From Thiobacillus sp. UBA2597 (lineage in GTDB: Bacteria > Pseudomonadota > Gammaproteobacteria > Burkholderiales > Thiobacillaceae), in NCBI GenBank assembly GCA_002339725.1, contig DDKN01000057.1:1-36010 (forward strand): DNA of 36,010 nucleotides, read 5' to 3'. Below, piece after piece: positions 31,293 through 36,010 of this stretch (position 1 is its first letter; every line of letters begins with the position of its first letter). Under the pieces are notes generated by a model. It was not told where the DNA came from, ran no database searches, and worked only from the letters and a program-made list of their open reading frames with translations. A program made the position numbers and the translations under genes.

Positions 31293-31490
31293 ATGCGCAT
31301 TTTCGTGATCGCCGCGTTGTTGGTCATCGTCTTCAGCCTGGCCAGCGCGCTGGTCTACCTGGTCAAGGACAAGGGCGGCAGCAGCCGCACGGTCAAGGCC
31401 CTGACCTGGCGCATCGGTTTGTCGTTCACGCTCTTCCTCCTGCTCATGATCGCCGGCTACACCGGCCTGATCACGCCCGGCCGGCTGTAG
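31293..31490 (+). CDS. DUF2909 twin-transmembrane protein
   Basis: A 65-residue protein with two membrane helices (IFVIAALLVIVFSLASALVY and WRIGLSFTLFLLLMIAGYTG) joined by a short basic loop (KDKGGSSRTVK). This two-helix layout beside SURF1 and coxC fits the DUF2909 family known from betaproteobacterial oxidase clusters; function unknown. GAGAGG precedes the ATG. It lies on the strand opposite to all neighbours, between SURF1 (divergent) and coxC (convergent, 11-base gap). Confidence 0.82.
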   Translation: MRIFVIAALLVIVFSLASALVYLVKDKGGSSRTVKALTWRIGLSFTLFLLLMIAGYTGLITPGRL

Positions 31491-31501
31491 CCGGTATCCC
31501 C

Positions 31502-32353
31502 TCACAGCCAGTACACGAAGATAAACAGGCCGAGCCAGACCACGTCCACGAAGTGCCAGTACCAGGACACCGCCTCGAAGGCGAAATGACGCTCCGGCGT
31601 GAAATGGCCGGCCAGGCTGCGTCCCAAAATGGTGATCAGCATGATGGTGCCCAGGGTCACGTGGAGGCCGTGGAAGCCGGTGAGCATGAAGAAGGTCGCG
31701 CCGTAGACGCCGGCCCCCAGGGTCAGCCCAAGCTCGGTGTAGGCGTGGTGGTACTCGTAGGCCTGCAGGCCGAGAAACAGCAGGCCCAGGGCCACGGTGG
31801 CGATGAGGCCCGCGATCAGCTGAGTGCGGTTGCCCCGCTTCAGGCCCCAGTGGGCCCAGGTCACGGTGACACCGGAGGAAAGCAGGATCAAGGTGTTCCA
31901 GGCCGGGATGCCCCAGGCGCCCATGGGCTCGAAGGCCTCTTTGATGCCCGGTCCCTGGGTCGGCCAGCCGCCGGTATAACCCGGCCAGAGCAGGGCGTTG
32001 TTGGCGCTGGTCAGGTCCGGCACCGACAGGGTGCGCACATAGAACAGCGCGCCGAAGAAGGCGGCGAAGAACATCACCTCGGAAAAGATGAACCAGCCCA
32101 TGCTCCAGCGGAAGCCGCTATCGACCTGCTGGTTGTACAGGCCCTGCTCGCTTTCGCCGATGACCTGACCGAACCAGCCGAACAGCATCCAGACCAGTAG
32201 GGCGAAACCGGCCAGCAGCACCCAACCGCCGCCGGCGACCTGATGGATGAACAGGGTCGCGCCGAGCGTCAGCCCGAGCAGCGCGGCCGAACCCAGGATC
32301 GGCCAATACGACGGGGCCGGCAGATAGTAACCACCATGGCTTTGCGCACTCAT
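31502..32353 (-). CDS. coxC: Cytochrome c oxidase subunit III
   Basis: A 283-residue subunit III with about seven membrane helices. Seen: YYLPAPSYWPILGSAALLGL at the start, GWFIFSEVMFFAAFFGALFY, and FHGLHVTLGTIMLITI with HFAFEAVSWYWHFVDVVWLG at the end, all conserved. The ATG at 32353 is chosen over an upstream start because GGGGGAG is correctly spaced. It lies 14 bases after the DUF2970 gene. Confidence 0.96.
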   Translation of the reverse strand: MSAQSHGGYYLPAPSYWPILGSAALLGLTLGATLFIHQVAGGGWVLLAGFALLVWMLFGWFGQVIGESEQGLYNQQVDSGFRWSMGWFIFSEVMFFAAFFGALFYVRTLSVPDLTSANNALLWPGYTGGWPTQGPGIKEAFEPMGAWGIPAWNTLILLSSGVTVTWAHWGLKRGNRTQLIAGLIATVALGLLFLGLQAYEYHHAYTELGLTLGAGVYGATFFMLTGFHGLHVTLGTIMLITILGRSLAGHFTPERHFAFEAVSWYWHFVDVVWLGLFIFVYWL

Positions 32354-32367
32354 TCGTTCTCCCCCTT

Positions 32368-32547
32368 TCAGTGCGTGATCCAACTCACCAACACGATCAA
32401 CGAAACCACAAATATCACCGCCCCCAACATACCGGCCAGCACGATGTGCACCGGCTTGATGTGTGCCGCATCGGACTCCAGATCGCGCCCCTTCCTGACC
32501 CCGAAGAAGCTCCAGAAGACCGCTTGGCAGACCCGGCGCACGCTCAT
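32368..32547 (-). CDS. DUF2970 family small membrane protein
   Basis: A 59-residue protein, MSVRRVCQAVFWSFFGVRKG followed by RDLESDAAHIKPVHIVLAGM and a C-terminal helix ending in SWITH. The pattern (AVFWSFFGVRKG..D...IKPVHI..AG) is that of DUF2970, found between ctaG and coxC in Betaproteobacteria. Likely an oxidase assembly or accessory membrane peptide. Its ATG overlaps the ctaG stop (ATGA), so translation is coupled. Confidence 0.85.
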   Translation of the reverse strand: MSVRRVCQAVFWSFFGVRKGRDLESDAAHIKPVHIVLAGMLGAVIFVVSLIVLVSWITH

Positions 32548-33080
32548 CGCTTCGGCGCGCTCGGGCTCTCGTACATGGTATAGGCCATGGCGATGGTCGG
32601 CAGACCGGCCGGCATCGCCTGGTCCAGCACGAACATCAACGGCATCGTGCGCCGCTCCCCCGGCGCCAGACGCTGTTCACGAAAGCAGAAGCATTCGATC
32701 TTCTTGAAGTACTTCGCCATCAGCGGAGGGTCGTAGCTGGGGATGGCCTGGGCGATGAGCGGGCGGTCGCTCAGGTTCTCCAGCACGAACTCGGTCTGCA
32801 CCAGTTCGCCCGGGTGGGCCGTGACCGGCCGGCTGGGCGCGGTCAGCCGCATCGGCACTCCCTGGGGCACGCTGGCCACCAAATCCACCCGTACCGGCCG
32901 GCTGTAGTCGACCTGGGTGTTCCTGGCCAGGGCCTGGATGTCGCCCCGGTTCAGGCCGGTGATGTCGCACAACACGTCATACAGCGGCACCAGGGCAAAG
33001 CCGAAGCCGAACATGGCCAGCGCAAGCAATGACAGCCGGCGCAACAGCACACGGTTGGCCTGAGCAACGCTGGTGCTCAC
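32544..33080 (-). CDS. ctaG: Cytochrome c oxidase assembly protein CtaG (Cox11)
   Basis: A 178-residue protein with one N-terminal helix (LSLLALAMFGFGFALVPLYD) and a periplasmic domain that delivers copper to the CuB site of subunit I. VLCDITGLNRG and the copper motif IECFCFREQ are diagnostic, as is MPLMFVLD near the end. GTG start at 33080, overlapping the stop of the 32-residue peptide (GTGA); the end overlaps the DUF2970 start. Confidence 0.95.
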   Translation of the reverse strand: MSTSVAQANRVLLRRLSLLALAMFGFGFALVPLYDVLCDITGLNRGDIQALARNTQVDYSRPVRVDLVASVPQGVPMRLTAPSRPVTAHPGELVQTEFVLENLSDRPLIAQAIPSYDPPLMAKYFKKIECFCFREQRLAPGERRTMPLMFVLDQAMPAGLPTIAMAYTMYESPSAPKR

Positions 33081-33175
33081 CTGACGAACCCCAGCAGGGT
33101 GAGGATGAACAGGCCCAGCGGAATCAGCGCCAACAGCAGGGCCAGGCGGATGTTCCGGGCGCGGGCCGCATCCAT
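33077..33175 (-). CDS. Cytochrome oxidase small assembly protein
   Basis: A 32-residue peptide: MDAARARNIRLALLLALIPL then a hydrophobic end (GLFILTLLGFVR), a single helix with a positively charged N-terminus. A peptide of this kind between coxA and ctaG is a recognised small family in Betaproteobacteria. Its ATG shares one base with the coxA stop (TGATG) and its stop overlaps the ctaG GTG, so it is translated within a coupled chain. Confidence 0.75.
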   Translation of the reverse strand: MDAARARNIRLALLLALIPLGLFILTLLGFVR

Positions 33176-34749
33176 CACTTCACCACCGGCGGCGTTTCGA
33201 AAGTGTGGTACGGCGCCGGCGAGGGCACAGTCCACTCCAGACCCTGGGCGCCTTCCCAGGGCTTGGCTTCGGCCTTCCTGCCGCCGCGGATGCATTGCAA
33301 CACCACGATCAACATCAGGATCTGGCTGGCACCGAACACGAAGCCGCCGATCGAGGAAATCATGTTGAACTCGGTGAACTGCACCGCGTAATCCGGGATC
33401 CGGCGCGGCATGCCGGCCAGGCCCAGGAAATGCTGCGGGAAGAACAACACGTTGAACGAGATCATCGACAGCCAGAAGTGCCACTTGCCCAGGGTCTCGT
33501 TGTACATGTGGCCGGTCCACTTCGGCAGCCAGTAGTAGACGCCGGCGTAGATCGCGAACAGCGCGCCCGAGACCAGCACGTAGTGGAAGTGGGCCACCAC
33601 GTAATAGGTGTCATGCAGCTGGATGTCGACCGGGGCCATGGCCAGCACCAGGCCGGTGAAGCCGCCGATGGTGAACAGGGCGACGAAGGCGATGGCGAAC
33701 AGCATCGGGGTCTCGAAGGTCAAACTGCCCCGCCACATGGTGGCCACCCAGTTGAACACCTTCACCCCGGTCGGCACGGCGATCAGCATGGTGGCGTACA
33801 TGAAGTAGAGCTGGCCGACCGCGGGCATGCCCACGGTGAACATGTGGTGGGCCCAGACCAGGAAGGAGAGGATGGCGATCGAGGCGGTGGCGTAGACCAT
33901 CGAGGCGTAGCCGAACAGCGGCTTGCGCGCGAAGGTCGGGATGATCTGCGACACGATGCCGAAGGCCGGCAGGATCAGGATGTACACCTCGGGGTGGCCG
34001 AAGAACCAGAACACATGCTGGAACAGCACCGGGTCGCCGCCGCCCGCCGCGTTGAAGAAGTGGGTGTCGAAGTTGCGGTCGGTCAGCAGCATGGTCACCG
34101 CGCCGGCCAGCACCGGCATCACCGCGATCAGCAGGAAGGCGGTGATCAGCCAGGTCCAGACGAACAACGGCATCTTCATCAGGGTCATGCCCGGCGCCCG
34201 CATGTTGAGGATGGTGGTGATGATGTTGAGCGAGCCCATGATCGATGACGCGCCCAGGATGTGGATGGCGAAGATGGTCAGGTCGTAGCTGATGCCGCCC
34301 TGGATGAAGAGCGGCGGATACAGGGTCCAACCCGCGGCGGCGGCGCCGCCCGGCAGGAACAGGGAGATCACCAGCAGGATCGCCGCCGCCGGCAGGATCC
34401 AGAAGCTCCAGTTGTTCATGCGCGGGAAGGCCATGTCGGGCGCCCCGATCATCAGCGGCACCTGCCAGTTGGCGAAGCCGGTCATGGCCGGCATGATCAC
34501 GCCGAACACCATGATCAGGCCGTGCAGGGTGGTGAGCTGGTTGAAGAAATCCGGGCTCACCAGCTGCAGGCCGGGCTGGAACAGCTCGGCCCGGATGGCC
34601 ATGGCCATCGAGCCGGCCAACAGGAACATCACCGCGGCGAACCACAGGTACAGGGTGCCGATGTCTTTATGATTGGTCGTGGTCACCCAGCGCATCAGGC
34701 CGCTGGGGGCGCCGTGACCGTGCTCGTGCTCCAACGCGTGTGCTTGCAT
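33175..34749 (-). CDS. coxA: Cytochrome c oxidase subunit I (aa3/caa3 type)
   Basis: A 524-residue catalytic subunit with twelve membrane helices. Seen: TTTNHKDIGTLYLWFA at the start, HGLIMVFGVIMPAM, WFFGHPEVYILILPAFGIVS (the CuB His and the type A1 glutamate), YATMLIAVPTGVKVFNW, and the HDTYYVVAHFHYV heme/CuB helix. This is the heme-copper A1 class that normally uses heme A. GGAG lies 6 bases before ATG 34749; an ATG at 34755 would add two residues. Order coxB-coxA is standard. Confidence 0.96.
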   Translation of the reverse strand: MQAHALEHEHGHGAPSGLMRWVTTTNHKDIGTLYLWFAAVMFLLAGSMAMAIRAELFQPGLQLVSPDFFNQLTTLHGLIMVFGVIMPAMTGFANWQVPLMIGAPDMAFPRMNNWSFWILPAAAILLVISLFLPGGAAAAGWTLYPPLFIQGGISYDLTIFAIHILGASSIMGSLNIITTILNMRAPGMTLMKMPLFVWTWLITAFLLIAVMPVLAGAVTMLLTDRNFDTHFFNAAGGGDPVLFQHVFWFFGHPEVYILILPAFGIVSQIIPTFARKPLFGYASMVYATASIAILSFLVWAHHMFTVGMPAVGQLYFMYATMLIAVPTGVKVFNWVATMWRGSLTFETPMLFAIAFVALFTIGGFTGLVLAMAPVDIQLHDTYYVVAHFHYVLVSGALFAIYAGVYYWLPKWTGHMYNETLGKWHFWLSMISFNVLFFPQHFLGLAGMPRRIPDYAVQFTEFNMISSIGGFVFGASQILMLIVVLQCIRGGRKAEAKPWEGAQGLEWTVPSPAPYHTFETPPVVK

Positions 34750-34766
34750 GGTCATCTCCTCTCTCT

Positions 34767-35888
34767 TTATTTGCGCAGGGCCTTGATTTCGGCCGGCTGG
34801 ACCAGGTCGCCCGTGCTGTTGCCCAGACCGTTGCGCTGGTAGGTCACCACCGCGGCGATATCGGCGTCATTCAGCTGCGGACCGAAGGCCGGCATCGCGC
34901 TGCCCGGTTTGCCGGCGAGCACGATGCCGATATGGCCCGCCTTGGCACCGGTCGCCACCTTGGAGCCGGTGATGGCCGGGAACACGCCCGGCAGGCCCTT
35001 GCCGTCCGGCATGTGGCAGGAGGCGCAGTTGGCGTTGTAGACCGTGGCGCCGCGGGCCATCAGCTCCTCCTTGCTGAAGACCTTGCCGGCATCGGCCGCT
35101 GCCGCTGCAACCTTGGCCTTCTTGTCGGCCAGCCAGGCCGCGTAGTCGGCCTCGGATTTGACCTCGACCACGATGGGCATGAAGCCGTGGTCCTTGCCGC
35201 ACAGCTCGGCGCACTGGCCGCGATAGGTGCCGGGCTCGGTCGCGGTGAACCAGGCATCCCGGATGAAGCCGGGGATGGTGTCCTGCTTGACGCCGAGCGC
35301 CGGCACCCACCAGGCGTGGATCACGTCGTTGGCGGTGAGCAAGAGGCGCACCTTCTTGCCGACCGGCACCACCATCGGCTCGTCCACCTCCAGCAGATAG
35401 TTGGGACCCTTGGGGGCCTTGTTCTCGATCTGCTCGCGCGGGGTGGCCAGCACGCTCATGAACTTCACCCCGTCCTGCAGGTAATCGTATTCCCACTTCC
35501 ACTGATAACCGGTCACCTTGATGGTGACGTCCGGGTTGCTGGTGTCTTTCTGTTCGAGGATCAGGCGGGTCGCGGGCCAGGCCATGCCGATCAAAATCAG
35601 AAACGGGATGGCGGTCCAGATGATCTCGACCGTGGTGCTCTCGTGGAATTGCGCAGCCTGGTGGCCGACCGATTTGCGGTGCTTCCAGATGGCGTAAAAC
35701 ATGGTGCCGAACACCACGATGAAGATGCCCACGCAGACCCACATGATGAGGATGTGCAGGTCGTTGATCGCATAGGCGAGACTGCTCTTCGGTGGCGGGA
35801 AGTTGATCTGATAATCGGCCCAGGCCGCAGCGGCCAGGCTGGCGCAGGCAGCGGCCAGCACGACGGGCAAGGCACGTCGAAGTCCCAT
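34767..35888 (-). CDS. coxB: Cytochrome c oxidase subunit II with fused cytochrome c (caa3)
   Basis: A 373-residue subunit II. Signal peptide (about 1-24), two membrane helices (about 42-68, 86-108), then a cupredoxin domain with a full CuA site: H191, C226, E228, C230, H234, M237 (GQCAELCGKDHGFMP). A linker rich in Ala/Lys leads to a C-terminal cytochrome c domain, C288-x2-C291-H292 (CASCH) with a likely Met ligand in MPAFG. The fusion makes this a caa3-type oxidase. GGAGGA precedes ATG 35888; first gene of the cluster. Confidence 0.96.
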   Translation of the reverse strand: MGLRRALPVVLAAACASLAAAAWADYQINFPPPKSSLAYAINDLHILIMWVCVGIFIVVFGTMFYAIWKHRKSVGHQAAQFHESTTVEIIWTAIPFLILIGMAWPATRLILEQKDTSNPDVTIKVTGYQWKWEYDYLQDGVKFMSVLATPREQIENKAPKGPNYLLEVDEPMVVPVGKKVRLLLTANDVIHAWWVPALGVKQDTIPGFIRDAWFTATEPGTYRGQCAELCGKDHGFMPIVVEVKSEADYAAWLADKKAKVAAAAADAGKVFSKEELMARGATVYNANCASCHMPDGKGLPGVFPAITGSKVATGAKAGHIGIVLAGKPGSAMPAFGPQLNDADIAAVVTYQRNGLGNSTGDLVQPAEIKALRK

Positions 35889-36010
35889 AGTCTTCCTCCA
35901 TCTAAGCGGTCGGCGCATCCGCGGGTGTCTCTTGAATATTTTTTTTGCGCCTGCGACAAAATGCCGCGCCGGAAAAGTAACCGGAGCGTCACAGTACCGG
36001 CAAGGTATAT
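35889..36010 (-). other. Upstream region of the oxidase cluster
   Basis: This 122-base stretch before coxB has no gene. On the minus strand a TTGCCG (36003-35998) with TACTTT 18 bases on is a weak promoter candidate, and TTGTCG (35959-35954) has no good -10 partner. An 8-base A tract (35939-35946) lies near the expected start. No FNR-type site is seen. Confidence 0.3.

Noticed and set aside
33205..34248. 347-codon plus-strand frame opposite coxA, rich in His, Gln and Glu
   Set aside because: It is the exact complement of the membrane-helix codons of coxA; the odd composition is explained by that.

Overview
The window is a GC-rich chromosomal segment that reads as Betaproteobacteria. The evidence is the operon architecture (coxB-coxA-small assembly protein-ctaG-DUF2970-coxC, a DUF2909 twin-transmembrane gene next to SURF1, a DUF2863 gene, and queA/tgt-yajC-secDF). 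A sulfur- or ammonia-oxidiser-like member of Nitrosomonadales/Hydrogenophilales would fit, but that assignment is inference. Nearly all of it is ordinary core genome. Three toxin-antitoxin modules and a few repeat or remnant sequences are the accessory parts.

Layout. 1-5288 (minus strand): a conserved information-processing block, uvrC-pgsA, then tRNA-Gly(GCC), tRNA-Cys(GCA), tRNA-Leu(UAA), then rimP-nusA-infB (infB runs off the left edge). 5334-6922 (minus): a ccdAB module, a vapBC module and a 4-oxalocrotonate-tautomerase-like gene. 6925-11276 (minus): family 5 uracil-DNA glycosylase, a GC-rich tandem repeat, a DUF2863 gene, then acpS-nagZ-CDF metal transporter with overlapping ends. 11399-12427 (plus): a nitroreductase, a 280-base gap holding a decayed DUF559 fragment between two G/C-rich inverted repeats, and tRNA-Leu(CAA). 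12466-19244 (plus): queA, a FitA/VapC-type toxin-antitoxin pair wedged between queA and tgt, then tgt, yajC, secD, secF and a DedA protein. 19241-22215: a periplasmic SRPBCC protein (minus), then a GGDEF-EAL protein and an HDOD protein (plus, overlapping ATGA).

22218-35888 (almost all minus) is a respiratory super-cluster. Read in the transcribed direction it starts with a caa3-type oxidase (coxB fused to cytochrome c, coxA, a 32-residue assembly peptide, ctaG, DUF2970, coxC) and its assembly genes (SURF1, a SCO-like membrane protein, ctaB). It continues with an Rrf2 regulator carrying three clustered cysteines and a SCO1 copper chaperone. It ends with a cbb3 oxidase (ccoNOQP), a terminator, ccoG and a FixH-like gene. 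One small gene (DUF2909) is on the opposite strand. A low-affinity and a high-affinity oxidase therefore sit back to back with copper and heme delivery genes and a likely Fe-S regulator between them. The heme A synthase gene (ctaA/COX15), expected beside ctaB, is not in the window.

The most interesting local structure is the toxin-antitoxin pair between the two queuosine genes. It has a well-formed promoter across the queA stop codon, a perfect 8+1+8 palindrome immediately after the -10 box, and a toxin stop codon that overlaps the GTG start of tgt. I see no CRISPR array, prophage, insertion sequence or clearly novel multi-gene system. No stretch longer than 300 bases lacks a gene.
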